Assembly (NCBI GenBank): GCA_037576215.1
Contig: JBANDB010000006.1
Location: 5,208,001 to 5,272,000 of the forward strand
Direction of reading: 5' to 3'
Origin: Armillaria gallica
Lineage: Eukaryota > Basidiomycota > Agaricomycetes > Agaricales > Physalacriaceae
DNA length: 64,000 nucleotides
The notes beneath the pieces are model-generated. The model did no database searches. It saw nothing but the letters and a program-made list of their open reading frames with translations, and was not told the DNA's origin. Made by a program: the position numbers and the translations under genes. Shown here piece after piece: positions 10,700-22,215 of the stretch (the first letter of the stretch is position 1; every line of letters starts with the position of its first letter).

Positions 10700-13600
10700 G
10701 ATATCATATTTGATCAGATTTGTCGTATGGAGAGTAAAAGATTATCTCCAGTAATCCTAGCTAGATTTTAAGGAGCCGCTTAAAGATATACAAGAATCCC
10801 GAATGGCCGCTGTTGATTTTGGGGTCCGCACTACTTCTTGGTGTTCAGGTCTGGGTGCTTATTCGGGAATAACTTAATAATAACGGTGAGTACCTCGAGA
10901 GTTGGAGGAAGGACGCTCGTCTAACGATTATTATAAACATGTAGCCTGTACAAGGAGAGCCCGGAGCGAACTCATGTCCGATTAAGTATCATCGGGAAAA
11001 CTTCTGCCAGGGATGCACCGGAAGAATGCCGCAAGGATAGAAATACAGCGACAAGTCACGTATGTTCTTGTAAGGAGAGCATGTCCAGCTAGTCTTTGGG
11101 TAATAGTGCAGAACGAATGATTAATTGTGCAGCCTCGAGTTGTCCGGCCTGCAACGGTTGTGCGGTTCTATGCCTGCCCACGGAAAGCGACAGGGGGGTA
11201 TGTCACATTGTGATGGAGAATGGCTCAGTGCTTCTCTACACTGTACCCTGAAACAACGAATAGACGTGAAGAGGCATACAATATGACCGGAGGTATTCAG
11301 TGAAGTATCTGTTGACCATATCACGGTCCATTACTTACCCATGGCCAGACTATGGACCTGATTCTTCGGACAGACTGATCGAGAAATAGAATGAAAAAGC
11401 CGAGGATGAACTCGGTCGATCGCAAGACTAGCATCATGGGCCCATTCACTTGACAACACAAACGCTGCGCTGTGACAGAGCTCGTTGCCGGATCCTTTTA
11501 ATTCAAGGTGAGCAATCGGGAAAGAAGGATCAAGATCGAATGCATTAAAATGATCAATTGGATCGATAGCACTGGCACCTGCCTGATGACATTGCGGAGC
11601 AGCCGTCGCCGTACAGCGGAACATGAACGCAATGTGAACCAGACAAAAATGACCTGGTGGCGAGAACGAATGCTTCTCGGCCAATAGCAAGGACTACTCG
11701 AAGTTGCACACAGGCAGATTAGAAGGCCCTAGTGCTTGTCAGTGGCAATAGTCGTTGAATAATGGAGGTCGATCATTATTACCGTCCTGTGACTTCCGGC
11801 GCCGCAGTTAGGGTAAGCGAAACCATGTGCAATCGTTCGCAATCATAACTGGCATCGTGTGAGGGTGCAAGTGGCATAGTCTTTGTCTCGCAGACAGACA
11901 TTCGAAGTGACATTGTGCCAACGCGCGTGCATTCTTCGTCTTAACAAATCTGAACGTGGACAAGATACCAGAAAAGATTCCAGGCTGTTCTGAACTGGGC
12001 AACCCACCGGTGGTTGTTCTTACGTTTAGCGCAGGAATCTGAGACATCCTAGGACGCCGTAAAAGTACTAGACCGACAACTTCACTCCTGTCAAGTACTG
12101 CACCCTTTACTTTTGAGCACCGCGATGGGTTTCATCTTGATTTGGGGGCAATGTAGAAGAGAAGGTATGGTAGGTGATCTTGAACAAAGGGGTTTAGTAG
12201 GGGCGCTCAAGATATCGAAGTGGAAGGGTGTGGGTAATGGCACCACAAGAACACCGAATGAATATACAGCGTGTACGGGAAGGAGAAACGCACTCAGGCT
12301 AGGCCAAAATCATAGACCCACTTCTTTTCGACCGCGAGGTGGGCCGCAATAGCGATGCGTTGACTACGGAAAGACTCGTGAAGGACATTCCAGGGTGAAC
12401 GAAGCAAATCTTCATGAACAAAGAGTGCCCCCTTAGATTGTGTGTTTCAAAGAAGATCCCCTAGAGGTGCAAGAGGGCTTGCACCGAAGCCTAGCTGCAT
12501 TCTTTGCGTCGTTTGAGCGTCGAACGTCGTGTCCACCGCAGACGAGCCCAGTCTGTGTACGCAAGGTCCTTTCAACGGACCGACAATGCGAAGGGAAGAG
12601 ATACGTACGACAACTGAGGAGAAGTCATCAAAATCCGTCAACTTGTCGACCGCTTCAAGTTCGAACTTCGATTGCTATCTGAGAGTACATTGTCTGTGCA
12701 TACCCGTATTTTTCTGACAGTATTCTTCGATGGAATGCCGTTGGTGATGATTTTAGCTACGGGCTGGTAACCAGGCCCATGAAACACGCGTCTCTTGGGA
12801 AAGATGCGCCCTTTCAGCAGTCGGCATTCCATTTTTACGCCGCTTTCGAAGTCCACGCACTTCTTGCTGGAGTTCTGCGTCAAGTGTAATTAATTCTCCG
12901 CCGCTAGGGTGGACATCGCTGGAACCAAAGATTCCGTCGAGGATATAATGTCCTTTTGAGGGCGACGAGAGCGACAACGCTTAGACTTTGCGCCCGACAC
13001 GGATAGCAAGCTAAATTCATGAGTCTGAGTTATGGAAAAGCTAAAATGAGCTGGGGCGTTCGGAGATGCAGTGGTGGTAGACAAAAAAGTTAAAAGCATG
13101 CTGCGCGAGCATAGCACTTCTTGGAAGCGCCAATTATACGTTTACATGTCATCAACGACATGTTTAGCTCCTGCATGTAGCTGTTCAAGTAGCATTAACC
13201 CAGCGGTTCATTGAAGGGTATAGCCCGGCACTAACAGTATTGAATCAGTGACGATCAATCCACAAGCTTGGACCCTCTTCTGTCGGCAGGACTGTGCCGG
13301 TGTACCTGCAGCCATATATCACGAAGCACACCTTATAAAGGATTATGCTGCCATCTCGTCTGGAACTGATTCATTGCAGCACAATCAGTAGAGCAACGTG
13401 GTGATGAGATGGGTCCAGTATCAGTAAGAAGTGACAAGGACACGGAACGACGTTAGGAGAGGATGATCCAAGGGAATGACGAGAATTATGGGTTTGGCGG
13501 TGCACCCAGGAAACGAATATTGAACGTGAAGTGAACGTGATAAAAGAAATTTTCAAAATTTAACAGAATTATGAGACTGCGGGGAAAGTGCAGACCAAAA

Positions 13601-13972
13601 ACCAATAAAGGACGAGGATTACGAATAAAAGAGGGGACGAACAGAATTTGATGAACGCAGAAGAAAACAATGCTCAGATGGGAGCTGCACCGAAAAAGCG
13701 TTGCAATTTTGCGCTTGGCGTTCCGTAAGTTGTGGCGATAAGGAAAGGCCGGTAAACGGACTTCGAATATTCGGCTAGAACGGACCGGAGGCCGAACTCA
13801 TCAACCGCTATCAACGACCGACTCGAACTTGCCACAATCTAGAGAATATTCTTTGAACTGAAAATAGGTATCAACAGGAGCGCGATATCTGTATATTTGT
13901 AAGGAAATTCTCCCACTCGTTACCTCTAATAATATTGAAACGTTCTGCACGTAGTTTAGTTGCATAGCCACG
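10700..13972. other. 3.3-kb stretch with no recognisable gene
   Basis: Short open frames on both strands give no convincing family, splice pattern or repeat structure. Two minus-strand segments (11690-11331 and 12977-12753, the latter with a basic GLRKRRKNG stretch) look slightly gene-like but have no continuation. This may be decayed coding DNA. Confidence 0.4.
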
Positions 13973-15496
13973 ATGGCCGTAACCTTGCCTGCAGATACTA
14001 CAGCCAAACGCGATGCCTTCGTATCCTCGCTCATTCACAATGAAGAGCCCTTGTTGGACTCCGATAAAATGTGGATACAACAGGACATCATCATCTTTAA
14101 ACGCAATATCTTATTGATCAACGAAAACATTGCTTCGTTGATCAGTCAAAGAGATATATTGCGGCGACGTCTAGCCAGATACAAATCTGTTCTATCACCC
14201 ATCCGCTGTCTTCCTCGAGACATCATGATAGAAATTTTCTCCCAGACCGTCCATCCATCAACGAGCAGTCTAGACGTTAGCCAAGGCCTGTGGCCACTTT
14301 GCCACGTCTCTTCATCTTGGCGCAAAATCCTACTAAGCACTCCTTACTTATGGTCTACCATCATTTTGGCCCCACCATACACATTTCGACATTCGAAGAT
14401 CATTCTCGCAGAACACCTCCTTCGCTCCCAGAGCCACCCTTTGAGGGTGACAATAACACAGGAGAGGACCGTAACCATCATGGTCAGTCAGGTCTGTGAC
14501 ATGGTGCTTCAGGCATCAGACCGCTGGATCTCAGCAAACCTTAATTTGAGTCCTTTCTATGCTTCGCAGCGGTTGAATTCTATGTACGGATGTTTGCCGT
14601 TACTGGAGGATGTGCACCTCACACTCTTTTTCGTTGACGAGGGGACAATATCTGCAGGTCGCGATGTATTCTCTATCACACCTTCTCTCCGCCGAGCAGA
14701 TCTACCGTTTGCGATCCATTTCACACCGCGGAACGGAAGCCGTCTTACACATTTGTGCTGCACCATCGGAAGTCTTGAAGATATCCAATCCATCTTTCAA
14801 GCACCTTCTCTGATCGAATGCAAGATGATATTGCACAAAGCTAACAAAGTCTATGATGGTCCTCTCATTTGTAACGATAATATCCAGGCTTTGTGGGTGA
14901 ACGACATGGATATCCTAGACATACTCACCCTCCGAGTGCTGAAGAAATTGATCATCCGATACGTAGGCGGCGATGACGCTGTCCGATCCCTAGTCGACTT
15001 CCTTGGTAGATCATCGTGTTCCCTCCTGGAATTCGGCGTAGAACCCAGGCTGGGCAAATATCTCACCCGTTTCTCCGCACACATCCAGAACGTTCACCGA
15101 TACACCCTATATCTCTACGATGACTTTATCAGCACTGACACTATCATCGCGCTAGGTCAGCTTGAGCAGGCAGACATTATGCCCTCGCTAGATCAGCTTG
15201 ACATTCATTTCCACCGATTCTTTGTACGCTTTTGGAACACAGTCCATACAAAGGCCATCTGTAAAATCGCTCGTCGGCGCTTCCTGAACCATCCCGCATC
15301 AATGACGGCCAACAGAGGGCCGCGCGCGCCCATCATATTCCGTTGCAGTCATGAAACGGTGGATCTGGTCGAAAGCCTGCATACGTGGGAACTTTCCGAA
15401 CTCCAAATTGTGGGACTAGTAGACGTTGAGCCCGTATCGGAGGTACCACCGCCTTACTGGATGAAGCCGCATTGGATGGACAACGGCAATGAATAA
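13973..15496 (+). CDS. F-box domain protein, intact 507 aa
   Basis: A single uninterrupted exon starts at an ATG in good context (ACGATGG). Residues about 35-75 form a predicted coiled coil (LLINENIASLISQRDIL). The F-box follows at about 76-115 with SPIRCLPRDIMIEIF, then SSWRKILLSTPYLWSTI, the usual W-rich end. The remainder is leucine-rich with LRR-like spacing and no transmembrane segment. As an F-box protein it probably docks to Skp1 in an SCF E3 ligase, with the C-terminal part choosing the substrate; the target is unknown. It is the intact relative of the pseudogenes at 28123-29596 and 36611-37417: all share the PLLD(A/S)D...WIQ(K/Q)DI start and the RDIM(I/L)EIF core. No introns and full length suggest it is expressed. 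Confidence 0.85.
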   Translation: MAVTLPADTTAKRDAFVSSLIHNEEPLLDSDKMWIQQDIIIFKRNILLINENIASLISQRDILRRRLARYKSVLSPIRCLPRDIMIEIFSQTVHPSTSSLDVSQGLWPLCHVSSSWRKILLSTPYLWSTIILAPPYTFRHSKIILAEHLLRSQSHPLRVTITQERTVTIMVSQVCDMVLQASDRWISANLNLSPFYASQRLNSMYGCLPLLEDVHLTLFFVDEGTISAGRDVFSITPSLRRADLPFAIHFTPRNGSRLTHLCCTIGSLEDIQSIFQAPSLIECKMILHKANKVYDGPLICNDNIQALWVNDMDILDILTLRVLKKLIIRYVGGDDAVRSLVDFLGRSSCSLLEFGVEPRLGKYLTRFSAHIQNVHRYTLYLYDDFISTDTIIALGQLEQADIMPSLDQLDIHFHRFFVRFWNTVHTKAICKIARRRFLNHPASMTANRGPRAPIIFRCSHETVDLVESLHTWELSELQIVGLVDVEPVSEVPPPYWMKPHWMDNGNE

Positions 15497-16658
15497 CAGC
15501 TTGTCGGTGTTACGAAGTCTCGGGAATTGATTGAGGGACTTATAAAGTAAACTGTCGACGCAGTTGAGGACCATGGTCGATTGGGGAGCGAGAGCTGCAA
15601 ATAAAGGAATGGATGGACAATTCGAAGGGAGGCGAAATGAAAAGCGACGGTGTTGTAGAAGTCAATAGCTCGCCGGGATTCACAGTCGAATCCTAATATC
15701 GTCAATCACAATCGAAGGGGAGTTCCATGGGCTGACTGCTACTTGTCTTTGAGCAGTGGGTCCCGCGTCTTGTATCTCAAACGACCTCCGGATGACAAAA
15801 ACACAGGATCTTTTCTTCAAAAAAAAAAGAAGATCAATGGCGTCATTTTACGCCGGTGAACCGCATACATAGGCGTTACTTGCAAGCCTTCACTCGCTAT
15901 CCTGACTCTTCAAGTGCCGAAGCGGGAAGGTTTTTCAAATCGGAGAATTGTCCAGACCGGTACAAAAAAATCGGGTCGCCTACCAATCCTCATTTCATTG
16001 CGTAGATAGCGCGACGATCAACTTTAGACTGCGAGCGACTGGCCGCATCGAAGTTACTACTACTGCGTCTGGGGCGATGACTTATTACACTTTACGCAGC
16101 CTGAGAAACGTTTTTAACTTGTTGCACTGACATTACGGAGCAACAACGCGGCTTACGCTATCGGCGATTAGGAATAGAATCACTGATCTACAGCCGACGC
16201 ATAATCATTATATGTAAGAGAGAGAAATGCGTGCCCCGCAAAACAACGGGAATCCACAATTGAAACTATATTCGAAGTCAGTGATTGCCTCGAGGCAGCA
16301 ACTGTCGAATCCGAAGACGTGTTACGAGTCTTCTTACCGGTGAATTCAATCAACGAAATCGCCAAAGCAACGTAAAACTGTCAAACGTCGGAGCGCTAGT
16401 GTCCTGAATTGAGTGAAGATCCATTGGGAGGCGAATGGTCGTCTTCTAAAGTACAATGTGACGCGATGTAGAATGGATATAGATCCCTCTGATAGAGAAT
16501 ACAGCTGAATGGTATACTTGAATGAATACAACAACAAAAATGCACGTACAACCCGTGTCCGAGATGGAATGAAACCAAGAAAATTCCGATCCATCCAAAA
16601 TATAGCATCGCGAGTAGAGATACGACGTCAGAGAGCCTGGCAAGGTACCCGGTGTCAG
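15497..16658. other. Intergenic, no gene seen
   Basis: About 1.2 kb between the F-box stop codon and the end of the minus-strand zinc-finger gene. It probably contains the 3' UTRs of both converging genes. An A-tract near 15820 is the only simple feature. Confidence 0.4.
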
Positions 16659-17320
16659 TTAGTATACTGCCACCCGACCGATTACCCCCCACCCCATCCC
16701 CGCACTCTCCTCCCATTCCTCCTTCAATCCCACTCCAAATCCGACCCCCAAGATGACGGCCGGGCCAGGGAGCCTAGGCTTCCACGCCCAATCCTTGGGA
16801 TGGTAGGGGTTCACCCCCACTTGCGAATCGTAGGAATCTCTCTCATCGTAGGGACCGGGTGAAACGGGAAGAGCAGGACATGAAACGTGGCCCGAAAGAA
16901 CGATGTTATAGGCGCGCAAAGAGTATGGAATCCAGATAGTGGGGGAAGGAGCGCGACGCCGACGTTTAGCCTGGGAAGACGGCGAGGAGCGCGTCGGGGG
17001 CGTGGGAGAGGGCGTTCCCGACGAGCGCGCCGCCGCCAAAGCCGGTAAAGACGCATTAACCGGCTTCAGAATGCAGCGTTTGACGTGCCGGTTGAGATTG
17101 GATGCAACTCCGAAGCGCCGTCCGCACGTTTCGCATTGGTATGCTAGATTCCAAAAATAAGTCAACATTGCTATCTATTAAAAAACAAAACGACATGATC
17201 TTCACCTTTCTCTCCCGTGTGCACCAAAAGATGTTTCTTTAATGTACTCGGCCTGTCAAAGCGCTTATGGCACATTGTGCAGGCATGCTTGCGTTCCCTG
17301 CCATCGTGAGGACCGTCCAT
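16659..17320 (-). CDS. C2H2 zinc-finger protein, two fingers
   Basis: Exon A (17320-17206) encodes a finger with the core CTMCHKRFDRPSTLKKHLLVH followed by the linker TGEK. A 62-bp intron joins exon B (17143-16659), starting YQCETCGRRFGVASNLNRHVK and ending the finger as C2HC. The tandem spacing and TGEK linker are typical of DNA-binding zinc fingers, so a transcription factor is likely; the target is unknown. After the fingers come a Ser/Pro/Arg-rich stretch and a tail without known domain. The ATG at 17320 is the first in frame, but the open frame reaches further upstream (LPVLV precedes it) and an extra 5' exon, perhaps from the frame beginning at 17529, is quite possible. About 198 residues as drawn. 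Confidence 0.65.
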
Positions 17321-18838
17321 TACGAGTACTGGCAGGCGAGAGACTTTGTAAAGCGACAGTGGGAATGCCGGACGCCAGGTCGAGGCTTATAACTTATATA
17401 TAAGCGTCCCAGGGAAGTCCTTACTGCGCCACTTGCCATCGATAATGTGCCTCGTGTCTGCGATCGTCGACACGCCACATCATGCAGGAGGACAGTCGGA
17501 GTTGCGGCGGAGTAGTCCAGTGATCCCATACTTCTGGCCCCTTCTTTTAGAGATCACCTCAATTAGTTACCATGCGGTTCCGTGAAAAAGATCCTTTTCG
17601 ATTTCTCTAGAGTTCACGCGTAGGAGTTGAGTTACCGGGGGCAGGCCAGAGCGCTGCAACGTCTCTGTTCTTTCTTCCCAGTGGTTTGTTTAACCGGTCT
17701 GCCTGCCTCAACACATGGAACGGGCGTTTTGACGCCAAAGGGGAAAGACGGTATTCAATACGTGGGTTCGAGTTTCCTGATCTCAGGTATGATGCATCGT
17801 GTCCATTCCGTCGACCCTCGTCCAAAGGTTCATCGAATTCTGCGTTCTATTACAGGATTTTATTTTTTAGTCTCCCCCGACGTCGACAACCGACCGGACA
17901 TAATACAGTCTTGAGCCGTGAAAGCCGTTCAAAGGGCACCTCGAAATCTTCGCGTAGCCTGAGCAATTCCTTGAATGGTCACTCCGTTTGAATCGCCTCT
18001 CGAGTCTCGGGAATTTCTTTCATTGCCCCGGCAAACCCGTCGAGATTCGCGGCAGGATCTTCCCACTACGGTGATGCAATGCTCGGTCTCTAAAGCCTAC
18101 GTGGATCGGATGCAAAGGAAGAAGACAGTCGCCTTACGCGGGAGATGTCCCAATTGCTGCCTTCTCTTCTCACATGACAGGCCATATTCCAATTTCTCAT
18201 TGGAGCGATAGCTCGTGTGTTTTCTATATTTCATGCTCTCAGGATGATTGATAGATAAAGCACCGAGACCCCCACTGATATCAGGGTATGTGCAACAACC
18301 AGTGGCGTATATACCTACCTCTGGGAACTTCAATAAACGGACGGTGGATCACTTTGAGACTTGAACAATCAACACTTCGCGTTCCCACTCCTGCCTTCGT
18401 GGACCGTAGTTACATGTACACTGCGCTTCGATCTCCTGAGCAGGGTCACTGTCGTTTCATCATGTTTCTGGGCTGAGTGCTGAGGCCAGGAACAAACCCT
18501 TGCTGCAATGACACGATCACACCGACGTATCAATTCTGCTTCTCTTTTTTTTTCTTTGCCATGACAAAATTTCACTTTCTGATACGCAAGCTACAGAATC
18601 ATCAGATGATTCTTTGCGCCTCGAACTTCGTGAACATCAAATTGTGTTATCTCACCGATTCCCGAAACCGAGTCGGAAACCCGTACTAGTAGCGTGAGCG
18701 GAGCATATACCAAGCGTAAATTCCTGAGCAAAGCACAGAACATTAGGCTCCCCCCTCAACGTCCAGCTGAGAATACCGGCCCGGCCCATTCATCAGAATA
18801 TTAGTCATACTATTAATCCGTACCACAGCTCTGCTGTT
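17321..18838. other. Intergenic, no gene seen
   Basis: About 1.5 kb holding the upstream region of the zinc-finger gene and DNA without recognisable coding content. Any missing 5' exon of the zinc-finger gene would lie in the first 210 bases. Confidence 0.4.
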
Positions 18839-18912
18839 GGGTCGATGGCGTAGCTGGTTATCGCATCTGTCTAACACACAGAAGGTCCTCACTTCGAACC
18901 TGGGTCGACTCA
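18839..18912 (+). tRNA. tRNA-Val(AAC), T-stem pair broken
   Basis: Same 74-base fold as the tRNA at 3840-3913: 7-bp acceptor stem, discriminator A, A box TGGCGTAGCTGG, anticodon loop CTAACAC on TCTGT/ACAGA. Anticodon AAC (read as IAC after editing) would decode GUU/GUC/GUA. A T-run (TTTTT) at 18935-18939 can end pol III transcription. It differs from the other tRNA at only four positions. One of these changes G53 to C, so the near-invariant G53-C61 pair of the T stem and the GTTCGA core of the B box are lost. It may be a weakly expressed or dead gene. Confidence 0.8.
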
Positions 18913-19055
18913 GTACACTCATTGCTCCAGTCAATTTTTAGTTATTTTTCCCGGCAGCTGTAATCCATTTAGTATTGGGGCCAGGGGCACTGTGTCCCAG
19001 GAAGTTTGGGGTCTCAGACTCCCAGGGGCCAGGACCCAGGTGCAGTCTCTCACGT

Positions 19056-19162
19056 GGGTTGAATCGTGCACAAAACTTCGGAGGCTCCAGGAAGCCATTG
19101 TTTTTCTGACATCCCCTTCGAGGGCAATTTTGCTACTGTAAGTTACCCTAAGGTACCGTTAC
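19056..19162 (+). mobile_element. Degenerate copy of the MITE-like family, 3' of tRNA-Val
   Basis: Starting GGGTTGAATCGTGCACAAAAC and running to TTTTGCTACTGTAAGTTACC, this stretch follows the same order of motifs as the reverse strand of element B: end repeat, GGAGG...CC, TTTTGCTACGGTAAGTTACC. Only one end is recognisable. As with element B, it lies just 3' of a tRNA-Val gene and in the same orientation relative to it. Confidence 0.5.
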
Positions 19163-19544
19163 TTGTGCATACTCGCATGACTAGCGTGCACGCAGCGCGC
19201 GCTTTGTGTGGTGGAGTTCGGTCCGGAATCTGGACGTGTGGTATACGATAGATAAAGAGGACAACTAGTAACAACGCTGGGACGTCCGTTGCTATGTACG
19301 TAGGACGGCAGTAGGGGACCGCCTGCCTTCCTCCCTTCTTCCATCAATGATGGAGCATCGAGAGTAGAGTCAAGTGCATTCACGTAGCTCTGAAGAGGTG
19401 TGAGAAAAGGCAAACTTGTTTATAAGAGGAGTATAACAAGGAGGCAGATAACTCGAGGGATCTGAAGCGGTAATTGGAGGTGTCGAGATCAGAGCTGAAA
19501 TTTTGGTTTGAGCAACAAAAGTGCAAACCAGTTAGAGGCAAGGA

Positions 19545-20030
19545 CGATGTGTTTGTACCAACCACTGCAGTTTTCAACATATTAATGTTCACAATTCCTC
19601 GTATAATCGAACATTGCCAAATAGACCTCCGTCATCCCCACCTCTGCCTCACTAAAATCTCAAATCAATATTTCCTATCCAAACAATGATCTTGCTCACG
19701 ACCCCCGCCTCTTGGTAGGTATCGGAGCGACCGATCTACCATTTCCACAAGCTTAGGCCTATACACCTGCGATGCAAACAAACCAGTCCCCCTGAATCGG
19801 GTATCCCTCTTAGCAAAACTCTTAGAACATTGTCCAAAGCAGTTTTTGTTACATTAGACGCGACCTAAAGCTCAGACAAAGACAAGCTAAAAGGGATCCG
19901 GGGGCATACTCGTGTATTCTTCACCTTGCGGCTACGCTATTGTGCCTCGCGCGCGGGACTGCGCACCTTTGATGAAAAGGGACTGATAAGCAAGTACCCG
20001 ACGAAGAACGGGGTGATGCAAAGTGTCTAT
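19545..20030 (-). pseudogene. SDR remnant B
   Basis: Minus-strand similarity to the SDR at 30594-31717 is readable in pieces: EAEVGMTEVYLAMFDYT at about 19660-19610, and the exon around 19930-20025 whose DNA matches the region before NWADMFALN in the whole copy. No continuous frame exists and the N-terminal half is missing. It is one of four copies in the window. Confidence 0.5.
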
Positions 20031-20315
20031 CCAGGAGACTTCCTCGCGATCAAGTTCTGAGTCGCTCATTGAAGGAATCGCCAAATCAGCACTATGACGA
20101 AGACATCAGTAGCCATTATGGGTAGTGTCGCAGACCGCGAAGCTGCTGACTTGCCAAATCCGCCATACGGATCGGTCAGCAGCTACCCCGTGAGCACTGA
20201 GCTCATTGTGAATATAAACGATCGACCGATCTTTTCCTTTTCAGAAAACTGACATAATATGCACCACTATAAAAGTCGTTCACCCTCGGGGCCACTACTT
20301 TCATCGCCCCACCAT

Positions 20316-20916
20316 CATGGATGTATCCATTGTGAGCGTTAGGAACACCGACGTCATCGTCGGCCCTCCCCATCTACGTATTCGGCTTGTGTGGTTCCCG
20401 ACTGGCGTCCCATCAACGAGAGCTTCGCCAGGGTCGTGGATCACCTCGCCGTCGAGGTTGTCGAAGCATACACATGTATGACTTTGAGAAGCTGAAACAA
20501 GCTAGGGTGCGTTATACTGGCTCCTGTATACTTGCGTGATATCCGAGTGGCTCCCCCAGGACAATTTGGTCGCAGTCCTTGGGGCCTCGCGCGCACAGTG
20601 GGCCGTCATTACTGGCCGGCACATTTTTCCAGCGACCCAGGCGGACACCGCCCCAGCCAGCAGGCCCATAATCCCTCAAAAGCGCCCGGCCAGTGACGCA
20701 GAGTCCTTGGTCGAGAGAGCTAGGATGGCGACCGTTGGCGACCCCGGGATTGCTTCCTTGACAATCATCTCGGTGCCAGCCTTACAGGTGGGTGCCGCCG
20801 ATATAAACATGCAGTTGAGGGCTATGGCCCAGAAAGTGGAAGAAGTAGCGCGAGATGCTGGCGTGCAGAATCGCACTTCCATGATCAAGATGCAGGTAGT
20901 TTTCAAGAATAATTGA
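20316..20916 (+). CDS. Hypothetical protein, Ala/Val-rich, family not recognised
   Basis: A start at 20316 (MDVSIVSVRNTDVIVGPP) is followed, after a one-base frame change, by VVPDWRPINESFARVVDHLAV. The main open part (20536-20916, 126 codons) contains LVAVLGASRAQWAVITGRHIF, a basic PQKRPASDAE stretch and a helical end (QLRAMAQKVEEVARDAG). Base composition is more GC-rich than the flanking DNA, as in real coding sequence. It sits between two SDR remnants. I cannot assign a function; it may be a frameshifted or spliced gene, or a fragment of a mobile element. Confidence 0.35.
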
Positions 20917-21364
20917 TATGTCGATTTCCTTTCTCTGTATGAATAATTCTGTAATTGTCTGGCTTAGGCGATATGTACTTGTAGGAATACGTCTGTACCA
21001 TAGTAATCTGTGAATGAATTAAGTCCTTGTTAAAATCATCATTCTTTTGAAACCGACCTTCCAATACACGCTTGCTCCAGCCGTTATGAATAATCTAGCT
21101 GGGCATCGAAACGTAGCTCCATATAGTTCCCTGCTCGGTCCTTATGGTGGGGCATAATACGAGTCGTCTTCATGTATCCAGAGAATAGATACGGCGTGTC
21201 GAAGGCCCGCACTGTATACTCCACCGCTTGGAGAGGTCGGTTTACAGCCGTGAACCAGCTATAGCCTGTTAGTTGCCGGATGAAGTTTCGTATAGGTAGT
21301 ATTAACCTGAACCTCCAGTCGAAGCGGTTTGATGTCCAATCCGAACATGGAATATTTCGAGGCT

Positions 21365-22215
21365 TACGGGCAAGCCAGATGGCCCGCCGTCATCCCCATT
21401 TCCGCATCGCTAAAAACTCGATTCAACATTCGATCTCGTCCAAAGACCGAACATACTCGCCTCCCTGGCGTATTGGCGTGACAAAACCAGAGATTAACTT
21501 CTCCAAATTCTCAGGACCAGCTGCCTTGACCAGGCGCCAGTACGTTTACTCAAATCTTCCTAGCAAAACTCGTTGCCAGAACAGACGTGAGCTTGGCTTT
21601 CGTCGGCCTATATGCAACCTAAATCACATCGGTTTAAACAAGATGGAGAGAATGGCAAAGCACATACAGAGGGCTCGTTGTTCACCTTTACTGCCACGCT
21701 GCTGACGTTGATGTGCCTCGGGGGCAGGACTGCTCCTTTGACAAGGCGTAGTTAGAGCACACGCATAGCGAAGAACGGGACGATCGTCAAGCACGAAGAT
21801 ATCAGTCCAGCTCTGTACTGTTTGGGGTTCAAAGGTTCATCTGCGCGCGTGCTTTTTGTGATGAAGTCTGGATCGCAGGACCAGCAAATCCAGGATTCTG
21901 AAGGCATCGGTGTATGGATGAGAGGAATGGAGGCTCTGCATATGAGCTTGTTGACGAGAATATCGAACTTTCTGTCAATCTCTTCAATGTGCTTGGCCCC
22001 GGCCTGATGCTTTCTTCGTCTGACGTCCATCTGGGTTCTGTACGCGCATCAGAAATGATCATCATGCGGAGAGAAGAGCAGCTTACGGGACAATGGACCC
22101 TGGGACAGATGTAACTGACGCTGCGGCTTTTGCTAGCACGTCTAGCCTTCGCCTAGTGATGTATACCTTGACGCAGTTTGCAGCGAAGGCTTTGGCAATC
22201 GTAAATCCTGTCAGG
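21365..22215 (-). pseudogene. SDR remnant C
   Basis: Pieces in order on the minus strand: FTIAKAFAANCVKVYI and RRLDVLAKAAASVT (about 22210-22110), HIEEIDRKFDILVN (about 21990-21950), a damaged middle, YRPTKAKLT with the SDR catalytic YxxxK (about 21615), VLATSFAR, and DAEMGMTA (about 21400). Several stops and shifts lie between. The gene is clearly dead, yet it preserves the catalytic Tyr that the otherwise best copy (30594-31717) has lost. The last exon is truncated. Confidence 0.65.

Noticed and set aside
20536..20916. Gag-like or retroelement protein
   Set aside because: No zinc knuckle, protease, reverse transcriptase or LTR could be found nearby; kept only as a hypothetical protein.
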